From Gracilibacillus ureilyticus (GTDB taxonomy: Bacteria > Bacillota > Bacilli > Bacillales > Amphibacillaceae): a stretch of 64,000 nucleotides of DNA. The notes beneath the pieces are model-generated. The model made no database searches, was not told the DNA's origin, and saw only the letters and a list, made by a program, of their open reading frames with translations. The translations under genes were made by a program, and so were the position numbers. Where the stretch lies: assembly GCF_900111195.1 (NCBI RefSeq), contig NZ_FOGL01000007.1, positions 16,079 through 80,078 on the forward strand. The letters run 5' to 3'. This document shows, piece by piece, positions 35,713-45,063 of the stretch (positions are counted from its first letter, which is position 1; every line of letters starts with the position of its first letter).

Positions 35713-36657
35713 TTATTTTTTTTGAATTAGAGGGGATAGATCATATCTTCTAAATTTATATCCCCCAGTTGATGGCAGCTCTAGCTGATTCAACATTCTG
35801 CTGGTTGTATATACGGAATCCAGCTGTAAGAACCACTTTGCTTGTTTATTATTTATCATATTGCCAAACAAGTAGTAAAAATCTTTCAATGCAGAGATAT
35901 GAGCTTGATGGTCTCTAAACTGGCATTTGCGGCAAATCCATTTTCCGTAATACCATTTCATTAAAACAGGTTTGCAATTGGGGCAAAATACGCCATTCCT
36001 TATAGAGCGGAAGTCTGTAATAAAGTCATATTTCCTGTCTTGATGAAGTGAGAGAAGTTTTTTTCCTAACCCTCGTAATTGATCAATTGATAATATGGGA
36101 TCACGGAACATCTTACTCAATTCCGTTAATCGAAAAGGTAATCTCTGGAGAGGGAGCATGTCTTCATGGTGGAAGGAAAGATGGGCTTTACGATGCGTAA
36201 ATGCTACTAATGTGTAAATTGGGATGGGCGGGTAACCTAGCTGATTTAATAAAGAGGTTAACTGCTGTTTTTGCAGTTCTGCCTGTATTAAGGGGTGATC
36301 ATAAATACTTTCTTCTTCCGAATCTTTCAGCTGAATGAGCTGATTCGCTTCATTGAAATACAGCTTTCCTTTAAGGTGTTTTGCTTCAAGGATCAATAGG
36401 AAGGTACGGAATAATAGCAAACTATCCATTTGAAAAAAATGTCCATTGTAAGGAAGTCTTAATCCATAGAGATCTTGATGAGAAGGAAGTGTAGCTAAAT
36501 CAATAAAGTAAGGTAAACTGGATTCTCCAAGAAAACCTGCAAGTTCTTTTCCATATGCTAAAATTCTCTCAGGTTCCAGCTCATGGGAGCGGGATTGCAA
36601 AATTTCCAAGTGGCTTAGGTGGGGAGTTTTTTCAGGGGATTTTAAAATCAAAAACAT
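35713..36657 (-). CDS. NERD-domain (nuclease-related) protein
   Basis: 314 residues. The NERD core (about 40-150) shows the endonuclease-like motif as Asp in FQMDSLLLF followed by LLILEAKHLKGKLYF (E-x-K), typical of the restriction-enzyme-like fold. A zinc-ribbon-like CPNC and CRKC pair lies at about 240-260. The family is suspected to act on DNA; function unproven. The ATG at 36657 directly abuts GGAGAG, so TTG at 36651, with 6-nt spacing, may be the true start. Confidence 0.8.
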   Translation of the reverse strand: MFLILKSPEKTPHLSHLEILQSRSHELEPERILAYGKELAGFLGESSLPYFIDLATLPSHQDLYGLRLPYNGHFFQMDSLLLFRTFLLILEAKHLKGKLYFNEANQLIQLKDSEEESIYDHPLIQAELQKQQLTSLLNQLGYPPIPIYTLVAFTHRKAHLSFHHEDMLPLQRLPFRLTELSKMFRDPILSIDQLRGLGKKLLSLHQDRKYDFITDFRSIRNGVFCPNCKPVLMKWYYGKWICRKCQFRDHQAHISALKDFYYLFGNMINNKQAKWFLQLDSVYTTSRMLNQLELPSTGGYKFRRYDLSPLIQKK

Positions 36658-36733
36658 CTCTCCGATCTTTTTTCCATATTATAACACAGGGCTTGGATAT
36701 GATATACTAAAATCAAAAATGGGAGTGAGATAA

Positions 36734-37090
36734 ATGGAAACAGAAAAACAAGCTTTTTTCCGTGAGTTTAACGAAGCATTTGTAAAAGGAGATACAGATC
36801 TCATTTTATCAAGTGTGACTGATGATATTACATGGCGTATGGTCGGAACAGATACGATTAAAGGAATCGATGCATTAAGAGAAGCATTGCAGGGGATGGA
36901 AAGCAGTAATCAATTCGAACTGGAAATTGAGTTTATGATTACAAATGAGAAAGAAGCAGCGCTCAATGGATTGATCCATTCAACTAATCGGGATGGCGAA
37001 CAGCGACATTACAGTTTTTGTGATATATATCGTTTAAAGGAGAAGGATGGAAAAATAAACGAGATTATTAGTTATGTTTTAGAGGTATAG
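36734..37090 (+). CDS. NTF2-like/SnoaL-fold protein
   Basis: 118 residues: FFREFNEAFVKGDTDLILSS, then DDITWRMVGTDTIKGIDALRE, then YSFCDIYRLKEKDGKINEI, the cone-shaped alpha+beta fold used by ketosteroid isomerase-like enzymes and binding proteins. The ligand is unknown. It abuts the DUF817 gene by one base and is likely co-transcribed with it. GGGAGTGAG ribosome site. Confidence 0.8.
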   Translation: METEKQAFFREFNEAFVKGDTDLILSSVTDDITWRMVGTDTIKGIDALREALQGMESSNQFELEIEFMITNEKEAALNGLIHSTNRDGEQRHYSFCDIYRLKEKDGKINEIISYVLEV

Positions 37091-37091
37091 G

Positions 37092-37853
37092 ATGAAACAG
37101 CTTTGGACATTCGGTATAGAACAAGCAAAATCCTGTTTGTTTGCTGTAGTGATCTTTTCAACATTGGCGATCACACAAATGATCGAGCTCTCTAATCGCT
37201 ATGACTGGATTTTATTAATTTGTATCATTACACAAATAATTATGCTGGTAACTCATCTGGAAACATGGGATGAACTAAAGGTAATCTGTGTTTTTCATAT
37301 AATTGGGTTGGCATTAGAGATTTACAAAGTACATATGGGATCATGGAGTTATCCGGAAGAAGCTTTTACGAAAGTTTTCGGAGTTCCACTATATAGCGGG
37401 TTTATGTATGCGAGTGTAGCAAGTTATTTATGCCAGGCTTGGCGTAGGCTGGATGTGAGACTGGTAAAATGGCCGCCAAACTGGACAGTAGCTATATTGA
37501 GCGCGGCAATTTACTTTAATTTTTTTACCCATCACTTTATTTGCGATTTTAGATGGTTCTTAAAAATTGCGACTGTTCTTTTATTCATCAGAACAGTTGT
37601 ATTTTATAAAGTAAATGATAAAGTCTATCAAATGCCTGTTGTCCTATCGTTTGTATTAATTGGTTTCTTTATCTGGATTGCAGAAAATATCGCCACATTC
37701 TTTGGTGCATGGCAATATCCTAATCAGTCGGATACGTGGCAAATTGTCCATTTTAGTAAAATAAGTTCATGGCTCCTGCTAGTAATTGTAAGCTTTCTGA
37801 TTGTGGCGATGTTAAAACATATAAAAGGAACGAATAAAGAATCGCACACATAA
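37092..37853 (+). CDS. DUF817 integral membrane protein (YoaT-like)
   Basis: 253 residues, mostly hydrophobic with about eight membrane helices. Family landmarks are GSWSYPEEA, VPLYSGFMYASVASYLCQAWRR and FGAWQYPNQ, plus HFSKISSW in the last quarter; polar Trp/Tyr/His residues within helices suggest a ligand or metal site. Function is unknown. A convergent terminator overlaps its stop codon. Confidence 0.82.
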   Translation: MKQLWTFGIEQAKSCLFAVVIFSTLAITQMIELSNRYDWILLICIITQIIMLVTHLETWDELKVICVFHIIGLALEIYKVHMGSWSYPEEAFTKVFGVPLYSGFMYASVASYLCQAWRRLDVRLVKWPPNWTVAILSAAIYFNFFTHHFICDFRWFLKIATVLLFIRTVVFYKVNDKVYQMPVVLSFVLIGFFIWIAENIATFFGAWQYPNQSDTWQIVHFSKISSWLLLVIVSFLIVAMLKHIKGTNKESHT

Positions 37854-37867
37854 TGGAACGATTCTTT
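37836..37867. terminator. Terminator overlapping the DUF817 stop codon
   Basis: AAAGAATCG (37836-37844) and CGATTCTTT (37859-37867) are exact complements; the DUF817 stop lies in the loop. It can serve both DUF817 and the small gene converging on it. Confidence 0.75.
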
Positions 37868-37878
37868 CATTCGTAAAC

Positions 37879-38007
37879 CTAACATTTATAAAATTCTAAG
37901 TAGTTCTCCGTTTTCGCAGGATGTTTTTCCAAAGAGGCAAGATTTGTGAAGAATAAAATACTGCCACACATCATTATCCAGACGAAAATACCTGTGATAG
38001 CGCCCAT
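37879..38007 (-). CDS. Small membrane protein of 42 residues, divergent from lacI-like gene
   Basis: ATG at 38007 is preceded by AGGAGGG with 6-nt spacing, one of the best ribosome sites in the window. The product has one N-terminal membrane helix (MGAITGIFVWIMMCGSILFF) followed by a short charged tail (SLEKHPAKTENYLEFYKC). It stops at TAG 37879 just before a terminator. I do not recognise a family. The LacI-type operator between it and the divergent regulator suggests co-regulation. Confidence 0.6.
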   Translation of the reverse strand: MGAITGIFVWIMMCGSILFFTNLASLEKHPAKTENYLEFYKC

Positions 38008-38038
38008 TAAAATCCCTCCTTACTCGGAGCATAATTGA

Positions 38039-38052
38039 TGAAACGCGTTTCA
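38039..38052. promoter_or_regulatory. LacI-family operator
   Basis: TGAAACGCGTTTCA is a perfect 14-bp palindrome with the central CG typical of LacI/GalR operators. It lies 32 bp before the 42-codon gene and 34 bp before the lacI-like gene. Confidence 0.82.
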
Positions 38053-38086
38053 GAGCAAGAGATTTTTTTGAATTTAGGTGAATTAA

Positions 38087-39052
38087 ATGACAAATATAAA
38101 GGATATAGCCAGAATTGCCGGTGTTTCAGTATCAACAGTTTCTCGTGTAATTAATAACCACCCATATGTTAGTGAAGAAAAGAAAAGTGCTGTCTTAGAA
38201 GCGATGGAGAAGACTAATTATCAAATTAATATGAAAGCAGTGCATTTAAGCAAAGGTAAATCGCAATTAATTGGAGTGGTCGTCCCCTTCGCTAATCATC
38301 CGTATTTCGGTCTATTAGTGGAAGGGATTGCTAACAAAGCGGTCAGTTATCATTTTCATTTTGTTCTCATTCAAACAAACTATGAGGAAGAACGGGAAAG
38401 AGAAGCATTAGATATGTTGAAACATAAGCAAATTGATGGACTGATCATCTGTTCGAGAATATCAGAGATGAAGCAGATTAGAGAGTATACCAATTACGGA
38501 AGAATAGTTCTGTGTGAAAATGCAGCAAATTATGATTTTGTATCATCTGTCTATATCGATCATTTTCAGGCATTTTATGATGCGCTTACCTTTTTATATC
38601 AAAAGGAATATCGGAAAATTGGATATTGTATTGGACGGGAGTCAGGCTCCAATTCCTATAATCGAAAAAAGGCTTACAAACAGTTTCATGAAGAGATGGA
38701 GTTAGTATGCAATAAACAATATATTTTTTCAGAGAATTATTACTTGGAAGATGGAGAAAAAGTTGTCCGTGAAATAAGGCAGATGGGAAACCCGCCTGAA
38801 GCACTGCTTGTAACGAGTGATGCAGTGGCAGCAGGGATATTGATGGCGTGCGAAAAGAATGGAATCAAAGTACCAGGTGATATGGCGATAATTGGGTTTG
38901 GTAACCAACCTATCTCCAAATCTATGGAAATTACTACATTTGAAATTCCTCTTGTTAAGATGGGTGAAAGACTATTTGAACAAGTAATCGGTAAAAATCA
39001 AATCAAGCATGAAGAATTAAAGATTCAATTAATAGAAAGAAATACAGTATAA
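38087..39052 (+). CDS. LacI/GalR-family transcriptional regulator
   Basis: 321 residues. The HTH and hinge read NIKDIARIAGVSVSTVSRVI and QINMKAVHLSKGKSQLIGVV; the ligand domain (60-320) is periplasmic-binding-protein-like with VVPFANHPYFGLLVEGI and LLVTSDAVAAG. The ligand is unknown, and no sugar genes are adjacent. It probably represses itself and the divergent small membrane protein through the 14-bp palindrome. Confidence 0.92.
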   Translation: MTNIKDIARIAGVSVSTVSRVINNHPYVSEEKKSAVLEAMEKTNYQINMKAVHLSKGKSQLIGVVVPFANHPYFGLLVEGIANKAVSYHFHFVLIQTNYEEEREREALDMLKHKQIDGLIICSRISEMKQIREYTNYGRIVLCENAANYDFVSSVYIDHFQAFYDALTFLYQKEYRKIGYCIGRESGSNSYNRKKAYKQFHEEMELVCNKQYIFSENYYLEDGEKVVREIRQMGNPPEALLVTSDAVAAGILMACEKNGIKVPGDMAIIGFGNQPISKSMEITTFEIPLVKMGERLFEQVIGKNQIKHEELKIQLIERNTV

Positions 39053-39054
39053 AA

Positions 39055-39085
39055 AAGCCAACGCAGCAATTGCGTTGGCTTAATT
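39055..39085. terminator. Bidirectional terminator, lacI-like / yceI-like
   Basis: AAGCCAACGCA (39055-39065) and TGCGTTGGCTT (39071-39081) are exact complements, A-rich before and T-rich after, between convergent genes. Confidence 0.88.
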
Positions 39086-39088
39086 TAT

Positions 39089-39619
39089 TTACTCTTCAAT
39101 TGAAAATTCGAAAGAACCGTGGAGTTTAACTTCTTTACCGATTAAAACACCACCAGTTTCGAGTGGGGCATTCCATGTTAAACCATAGTCTTCACGGTTG
39201 ATTTTTCCGTCCACATCAGCACCTGCGACAATGTTTCCGCTCATTGGGTCTTTTGCTTTACCATTATAGTCGACAGTGAATGTTTCTTCATTAGTTACAC
39301 CTTTAATTGTTAAGTCACCAGTGACTTTATATTCAGAGTCACCTGCTTTAGTTACTGATTTACTTTGGAACGTAATATTCGGGTGATTCTCTACATCAAA
39401 GAAATCTCCTGATTTTAAGTGTCCGTTACGGTCTTCATTGTTTGTTTCAATGGAAGCTACGTTTACTGTTACTTTAATGCTGGCATTTTCTAAATTGTCA
39501 AAATCTCCGTTGAAATCAATATCGAAATCCTGGAATTCACCTTTTGCTTTAGAAACCATCATATGCTTTACTTGAAAATTTAATGCACTGTGCACTTTAT
39601 CTAATTTAACGTTTGTCAT
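39089..39619 (-). CDS. YceI-family polyisoprenoid-binding lipocalin-like protein
   Basis: 176 residues without a signal peptide. The YceI pattern is clear: DKVHSALNFQVKHMMVSKAKG, FDIDFNGDFDN, SGDFFDVENHPNITFQS, VTGDLTIKGVTNEETF and the C-terminal IGKEVKLHGSFEFSIE. Members bind amphiphilic isoprenoids in a beta-barrel. It is divergent from an HxlR regulator with inverted TAACTAA/TTAGTTA elements in the gap, suggesting HxlR control. Confidence 0.9.
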   Translation of the reverse strand: MTNVKLDKVHSALNFQVKHMMVSKAKGEFQDFDIDFNGDFDNLENASIKVTVNVASIETNNEDRNGHLKSGDFFDVENHPNITFQSKSVTKAGDSEYKVTGDLTIKGVTNEETFTVDYNGKAKDPMSGNIVAGADVDGKINREDYGLTWNAPLETGGVLIGKEVKLHGSFEFSIEE

Positions 39620-39753
39620 AGTTTAAAATCCTCCTAAATAATATTAACTTACTTTATGTAACTAAGTATACAAATATTATTTAATTACGTCAAGTAAATT
39701 AGTTATTTTATTTCTGCATGAAATTCTGCTATAATATACCTAAAGAGGTGAAT

Positions 39754-40080
39754 ATGATGAAAGATAAGACAATATGCCCGCGATTTGAATCTGCTTTAGA
39801 TATATTAAATAAACGGTGGACTGGTTTAATTATTTTTCAATTATTAGAAGGAGCACAGCGCTTCTCTAGCATAGAGTCATCAATAGGTATAAGTGGACGT
39901 GTTTTGTCAGAACGGTTAAAAGACCTCGAAAAATACGGAATAGTGGAACGTAAAGTGTATAATGAAACTCCTGTAAGAATAGAATATGGATTAACCGAAA
40001 AAGGGCGGGCACTGGAGCCAGTGCTTAACAGTATCCAGCATTGGGCAGAAGGCTGGATAGATAATGAAACGTTAATTTAG
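39754..40080 (+). CDS. HxlR-family winged-helix regulator
   Basis: 108 residues from the ATG at 39754 (an adjacent ATG follows), after AAAGAGGTGAAT. Core pattern: CPRFESALDILNKRWTGLII, LLEGAQRFSSIE, ISGRVLSERLKDLEKYGIVE and YGLTEKGRALEPVL. Its conserved Cys (about residue 8) can be redox-sensitive in some relatives. It probably controls the divergent yceI-like gene. Confidence 0.9.
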   Translation: MMKDKTICPRFESALDILNKRWTGLIIFQLLEGAQRFSSIESSIGISGRVLSERLKDLEKYGIVERKVYNETPVRIEYGLTEKGRALEPVLNSIQHWAEGWIDNETLI

Positions 40081-40117
40081 TAAAAAAATTCCCGAAAAAA
40101 AAATGTTTAAACACATG

Positions 40118-40143
40118 GCGAAGAGAAACTCTTCGCTTTTTTG
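40118..40143 (+). terminator. Terminator after the HxlR gene
   Basis: GCGAAGAG (40118-40125), loop AAA, CTCTTCGC (40129-40136), then six T. Confidence 0.85.
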
Positions 40144-40299
40144 TATTCTAATATATAATAGAGGTGATATTAACGAGTAGATCATATCTGAGAGGGAATA
40201 GAAAGAAACGTAACAGATTTGTCAGAAGCAGTTTTACCAACATCCTGAAATCCGCTGTATGCTTTTAAAATACAAATAGGTAAATGTGGAGGGGTAGTA

Positions 40300-40974
40300 A
40301 TGGCAAAAAACGTTTTGCGAAATGATTGGGCAGATATACTTGGACAGGAATTTGAGAAAGAATACTATATAAGGTTAAGGGATTTTCTGAAAGAAGAATA
40401 CAAGCAATTCACGGTATACCCGAGTATGGAAGATATATTCAATGCTTTGCATTATACGCCATATGAAAAGGTGAAAGTGGTGATTTTAGGGCAAGATCCA
40501 TATCATGGACCGAATCAAGCTCATGGACTCAGTTTCTCAGTTAAACCCGAAGTAGCTATACCGCCATCGCTGAGAAATATATTCAAAGAGCTTGCTGACG
40601 ATATGGGATATCCCATTCCTAAACATGGTTATCTCACTAAATGGGCGAAGCAAGGGGTGCTTCTGCTGAATAATGTTTTGACAGTGAGAGCGGGGGAAGC
40701 ACATTCTCATAAAGGGATGGGCTGGGAACGATTCACAGACGAGGTAATTATGAGTTTAAATGACAGAGAGAAGCCAGTCGTTTATATTCTATGGGGCGCG
40801 GCAGCACAAAAGAAGCAGGCAATTATTGATACTTCCAAGCATTTTATAATAACATCCCCCCATCCAAGTCCTTTATCAGCACGCAGAGGTTTTTTCGGCA
40901 GTAAACCCTTTTCTAGAGCTAATGATTTGCTTAAGAGTGCAGAAGAAGAACCTGTTGACTGGCAAATTGAGTGA
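40300..40974 (+). CDS. ung: Uracil-DNA glycosylase, family 1
   Basis: 224 residues. Motifs: catalytic water-activating [17 protein letters not shown] (Asp in QDPYH), uracil-binding [17 protein letters not shown], and the leucine loop [14 protein letters not shown] with catalytic His. It removes uracil from DNA. GGAGGGGTAGTA precedes the ATG. Monocistronic. Confidence 0.96.
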   Translation: MAKNVLRNDWADILGQEFEKEYYIRLRDFLKEEYKQFTVYPSMEDIFNALHYTPYEKVKVVILGQDPYHGPNQAHGLSFSVKPEVAIPPSLRNIFKELADDMGYPIPKHGYLTKWAKQGVLLLNNVLTVRAGEAHSHKGMGWERFTDEVIMSLNDREKPVVYILWGAAAQKKQAIIDTSKHFIITSPHPSPLSARRGFFGSKPFSRANDLLKSAEEEPVDWQIE

Positions 40975-41028
40975 AGAAGTCGTTTTCAGCAGGCTTTTAA
41001 AATAGGAAATGTGAAAAAGCGCATCAAT

Positions 41029-41065
41029 AAAAAAGGAATAGCAAAGTTATGCTAATTCCTTTTTT
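41029..41065. terminator. Bidirectional terminator, ung / sodium channel
   Basis: AAAAAAGGAATAGCA (41029-41043) pairs with TGCTAATTCCTTTTTT (41050-41065); the minus-strand channel stop lies in its right arm. Confidence 0.82.
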
Positions 41066-41837
41066 CCAGCAGTATTTGTTTCAACTCATTTATTTCATTT
41101 CGTAATTCTTTCATTTCACTTATTTCCTCTTTGATCTCTCCAGTTTCTTCCTCAATGTTCTCTGATAGCTTCTGTGCATTGTTAACAATTTCCCCGACTA
41201 TTAAATTTATCATTATAAAAGTAGTAATTACAATAAATGAAACAAAATAAAGCCAGGAGGAAGGGGATTGTTCGAAAATGGGACGGAATATTCCGCTTGC
41301 CCATGATTCCAATGTGAAAACTTGAAACAGTGTAACAGAGCTTAAGAAAATATCCCCGAAATATTCAGGTGATATATCTCGGTAGAAGCTTGTCCCTAAA
41401 ACAGCATACACATAGAATATTATGGCCATAATTAGCAAAACACTGCTTATTGTAGGTATTGCCATAAACAGCGCCGCAACAATGCGGCGTAATGTAGGGA
41501 CTGTTGTTATTGTCCGGAATACACGCAGCACCCGGAAAATTCGGAGAACACTGACATACGGGGTACTATAAAGGATGACACTTCCCAGAACGATAACGAA
41601 ATCGAAAATATTCCAGCTGTTCTTGAAAAACTTTCCTCTTAGAACAGTGATTTTCAATAATACCTCTAATGTGAAAATAACGAGTATTGCTATATCTGCA
41701 ATGAAAAATAGGCTATAATAGTTAGAATAAATGGTCGGAATTGTTTCTAAGCCGATTAATATTGCATTAACAATAATGAGTCCGGTAATAAACCGGTTAA
41801 ATCGTTTTTCCATCACAATTTTATGCAACTTATCCAT
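41052..41837 (-). CDS. Voltage-gated sodium channel, NaChBac family
   Basis: 261 residues with the six-helix S1-S6 plan. S4 carries regularly spaced arginines: LRIFRVLRVFRTI. The pore has the NaChBac selectivity filter TLESWAS exactly, between P-helix FLSSVTLFQVF and S6 FIMINLIVGEIVNNAQ. The C-terminus (about 225-261) is a Glu-rich heptad coiled coil expected to tetramerise. Bacterial Nav channels support motility, chemotaxis and pH homeostasis in alkaliphiles, which informs the likely lifestyle. Confidence 0.92.
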   Translation of the reverse strand: MDKLHKIVMEKRFNRFITGLIIVNAILIGLETIPTIYSNYYSLFFIADIAILVIFTLEVLLKITVLRGKFFKNSWNIFDFVIVLGSVILYSTPYVSVLRIFRVLRVFRTITTVPTLRRIVAALFMAIPTISSVLLIMAIIFYVYAVLGTSFYRDISPEYFGDIFLSSVTLFQVFTLESWASGIFRPIFEQSPSSWLYFVSFIVITTFIMINLIVGEIVNNAQKLSENIEEETGEIKEEISEMKELRNEINELKQILLEKRN

Positions 41838-41932
41838 TAAATAAATATTCTCCCTTACTTTTAACTGCTAATGATATTTTAAGATGAAAATAGCAGAAAC
41901 ACAAATTTTAATAAAAGGAGTTGTGAATTTCT

Positions 41933-42379
41933 ATGAAGCGTCATGAAGCATTGCATCCGTTATCCCACCACCATCATCATACGCTAGTATTGGCACAGCA
42001 GATGAAAAATGCAGACGATAGCAGCAGTATTCAGCAAATGACAAGAGATGTTATTAAGTTTTGGCAGGAAGACGGTGAGAACCATTTCAGAGATGAAGAG
42101 GAAGTTCTTTTGCCATTATATGCTCAGTATGGTTCAGTGGAGAAAGACGAAATCCGTGAAATGCTTATACAGCATGTTCAAATCCGCAGTTATGTTCATC
42201 AAATCCGGTCAATGAGTAGAAAAGACAGGAAAATCTTTAATGAGCTTGGTGACTTGCTGCAGAAGCATGTTAGATTAGAAGAACGAGTTATTTTTCCGAT
42301 GATTGAAGAAGCGGTGCCGGAAAATTACTTGTATCAGGCAAATGGCAGGTTCCACCGTGACTCATACAGCGGTTTTTAA
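41933..42379 (+). CDS. Hemerythrin-domain protein
   Basis: 148 residues forming one hemerythrin-like four-helix bundle. Candidate di-iron ligands: His cluster HPLSHHHHHTLV, HFRDEEEVLLP (H-x4-E), QHVQIRSYVHQ and KHVRLEERVIFP (H-x3-E). Members bind oxygen, sense redox or store iron; the role here is unknown. AAAGGAGTTGTG before the ATG. Confidence 0.88.
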   Translation: MKRHEALHPLSHHHHHTLVLAQQMKNADDSSSIQQMTRDVIKFWQEDGENHFRDEEEVLLPLYAQYGSVEKDEIREMLIQHVQIRSYVHQIRSMSRKDRKIFNELGDLLQKHVRLEERVIFPMIEEAVPENYLYQANGRFHRDSYSGF

Positions 42380-42487
42380 TCTCATCATATATTTTAATCA
42401 TCATATTGTCTGATAAAGTGATGAATATTAACCGGAATTATGGTAAACTATCGTCTAGTTTCAATACATTGAGGGAGAATATTTACA

Positions 42488-43855
42488 ATGGCACTTCTAG
42501 GTAAATGGAAAAGTATATTTAAAAATTGGTCTGCAATTCATCATATAGTGACATACTATTTATTAGCAGTCATTTTCTCAACAATTGTCGTCAGTTTACC
42601 AGTATTTCATAATGAGGGAATAGAGCTTTCACTTATTGAAGCGATGTTTACAGCAGTAACTTCAATAAGTGTTACAGGCTTAACGGTTGTATCAATCGCC
42701 GATACATTCAATCCTGCAGGTCAAATTGCGATTGCAGTCATTTTACATTTAGGCGGAATTGGTATTATGACAATGGGGACATTTATCTGGGTAATCCTTG
42801 GGAAAAAGATTGGGATTAGAAGCCGGAAACTGATTATGGTTGACCAGAATAGTAAGACATTGGCCGGGTTAGTCAAACTGATGCTGGAGATATTTAAGCT
42901 GATACTCGTTATTGAATTTATTGGTGCATTGATTCTGACTATCCATTTCCTAAATTACTATGATACTGCTCAAGAGGCATTGCTTCATGGAATCTTTGCT
43001 TCGATCAGTGCTACAACAAATGGAGGATTGGATATTACGGGTGCTTCCCTGATACCTTTCGCTGAAGATTATTTTGTTCAGTTTATTAATATAATATTAA
43101 TCATTCTGGGAGCAATTGGCTTCCCGGTATTAGTAGAAGTACAAGAAGTGTTACAGGGGAAAAAATATGCATTTAATGATCGACATAAGTTTTCCTTGTT
43201 TACTAAAATAACGACAATCACTTTTTTCTGGTTAGTAATGATTGGATGGGTACTGATTTTTGCACTTGAGCGAAATGCTTTTTTTGCTGATAAGAATTGG
43301 CATGAAACTTTTTTCTATAGTCTGTTCCAGTCTGTTACCTCCAGAAGTGGCGGTTTATCCACAATGGATATTTCTGAATTTTCCCTGCCAACATTGTTCT
43401 TAATTAGCACTCTGATGTTCATAGGGGCTTCACCGAGCAGTGTGGGTGGAGGGATTCGAACAACAACCTTTGCCATTATGTTGTTAACTATATGGAATTA
43501 TGCGAAAGGGAATTCCAGTGTGAAAGTATTTGGGCGTGAAATAGATCAGGAAGATATCCTGCGTTCTTTTATTGTCATATCCACTGCTTTAATGCTTTGT
43601 GTTTCATCTGTTATTATCCTATCTTATACCGAAAGTTTTTCACTTATCCAAATTGTTTTTGAAGTTTCCTCTGCTTTTGGAACAACAGGTTTATCAATGG
43701 GGATTACACCAGAATTATCAACATTTGGTAAGTGTCTGATTATGTGTCTGATGTTTATCGGAAGAATCGGGATATTTTCTTTTCTGTTTTTGATCAGAGG
43801 AGATGCAAGTCAGGATAAATTCCATTATCCTACAGAACGAATTATTATTGGTTAA
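42488..43855 (+). CDS. Potassium channel subunit, TrkH/KtrB family
   Basis: 455 residues with the fourfold M1-P-M2 repeat. Each pore loop keeps its filter glycine: SISVTGLTVV, SATTNGGLDIT, SVTSRSGGLST and SSAFGTTGLSMG. Length and short N-terminus match KtrB/KtrD rather than TrkH. It needs a cytosolic KtrA/KtrC ring, not encoded here. GAGGGAGAATATTTACA precedes the ATG. Monocistronic with a strong terminator. Confidence 0.92.
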   Translation: MALLGKWKSIFKNWSAIHHIVTYYLLAVIFSTIVVSLPVFHNEGIELSLIEAMFTAVTSISVTGLTVVSIADTFNPAGQIAIAVILHLGGIGIMTMGTFIWVILGKKIGIRSRKLIMVDQNSKTLAGLVKLMLEIFKLILVIEFIGALILTIHFLNYYDTAQEALLHGIFASISATTNGGLDITGASLIPFAEDYFVQFINIILIILGAIGFPVLVEVQEVLQGKKYAFNDRHKFSLFTKITTITFFWLVMIGWVLIFALERNAFFADKNWHETFFYSLFQSVTSRSGGLSTMDISEFSLPTLFLISTLMFIGASPSSVGGGIRTTTFAIMLLTIWNYAKGNSSVKVFGREIDQEDILRSFIVISTALMLCVSSVIILSYTESFSLIQIVFEVSSAFGTTGLSMGITPELSTFGKCLIMCLMFIGRIGIFSFLFLIRGDASQDKFHYPTERIIIG

Positions 43856-43885
43856 CCTCTCAGTGAAGTCTGAGAGGTTTTTTTA
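43854..43885 (+). terminator. Terminator after the ktrB-like gene
   Basis: AACCTCTCAG (43854-43863) and CTGAGAGGTT (43870-43879) are exact complements followed by TTTTTT; the stem overlaps the stop codon. Confidence 0.9.
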
Positions 43886-44109
43886 GCGATGAAAAAGTTA
43901 TCTGTTGCTAAGTTCCCGTAGAAGTCTTACTTTATCTCCTGCGAATTAGTTAAGATTATTTTCTGGATAATTCCACAAGCTTCCTTCTTCTAAAAAACGT
44001 ATGGGAATGGTATGCTAGGGATAGAATAATTTATAGAAGATTAATAGTATATTTAAAAAATAACGCATCGAGATTCCTATACTAGCATAATAGAGATGGA
44101 GGCCGAGAA

Positions 44110-45063
44110 ATGACAAAATACCATAAACAAGTAAGTGAAATACTTGATAATATTCAGAAAGTAATTATTGGTAAAGAAAGAGAAGCAACCCTTAGTTTAG
44201 TTGCACTATTAGCAGATGGGCATGTTTTATTAGAAGATGTCCCTGGCGTCGGAAAAACAATGCTTGTACGTGCATTGGCTAAATCCCTTAATTGTGATTT
44301 CAAACGAATCCAATTCACTCCTGACCTGCTTCCATCTGATGTGACTGGTGTTTCCATTTATAATCCGAAAGAAATGGTATTTGAATTTAGAGAAGGGCCT
44401 ATTTTTGGCGATATTGTCCTCGCTGATGAAATAAACCGGACTTCACCGAAAACGCAATCCGCCTTACTGGAAGCGATGGAGGAGATGAATGTAACGGTTG
44501 ACGGGATAACGAAATCACTAAATAAACCTTTTTTCGTCATGGCAACACAGAATCCGGTTGATTATGAGGGAACGTATCCATTACCGGAGGCGCAGCTTGA
44601 CAGATTTATTATGAAGTTAAGTATGGGGTATCCGGATGAAGCGGATGAACTGGAGATGCTGAATCGAACGGATAGAAGACATCCAATTGATGAAATATAC
44701 CCTGTTATTGATAAGACTCAGCTAATTGAAATGCAAAGTATGATTGAAGATTTGTATATAGATCAGTCAGTCAAGCAGTTAATCGTTCAGATTGCCTCTG
44801 CAACTAGAAAAAATGACTATGTACAGTTAGGTGTCAGTCCGCGTGGTTCCATTGCATTAATGCGCGCAGCAAAAGCATATGCCTTTATCCATAATCGTGA
44901 TTACGTCATACCGGATGATGTACTGTTTTTAGCTCCATTTGTATTGACACACCGCATTATTCTAAGACCGGAAGCAAGGTATGAAGGGATGACCCAGGAA
45001 AAACTGCTTGCCAACATTGTAAACTCTGTAGATATTCCTGTTAGAAAGGAACTTCATGGATGA
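44110..45063 (+). CDS. yeaC: MoxR-type AAA+ ATPase (YeaC-like)
   Basis: 317 residues. Walker A is GVGKTMLVRALA, Walker B ILADEINRTSPKTQSALLEAM, sensor 1 MATQNPVDYEG, with a C-terminal lid domain. MoxR ATPases are thought to act as chaperones with the adjacent DUF58 protein. The next gene overlaps its stop by 4 nt (ATGA-type), so the three genes form one operon. The symbol is assigned by similarity and by the conserved order before guaA. Confidence 0.9.
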   Translation: MTKYHKQVSEILDNIQKVIIGKEREATLSLVALLADGHVLLEDVPGVGKTMLVRALAKSLNCDFKRIQFTPDLLPSDVTGVSIYNPKEMVFEFREGPIFGDIVLADEINRTSPKTQSALLEAMEEMNVTVDGITKSLNKPFFVMATQNPVDYEGTYPLPEAQLDRFIMKLSMGYPDEADELEMLNRTDRRHPIDEIYPVIDKTQLIEMQSMIEDLYIDQSVKQLIVQIASATRKNDYVQLGVSPRGSIALMRAAKAYAFIHNRDYVIPDDVLFLAPFVLTHRIILRPEARYEGMTQEKLLANIVNSVDIPVRKELHG

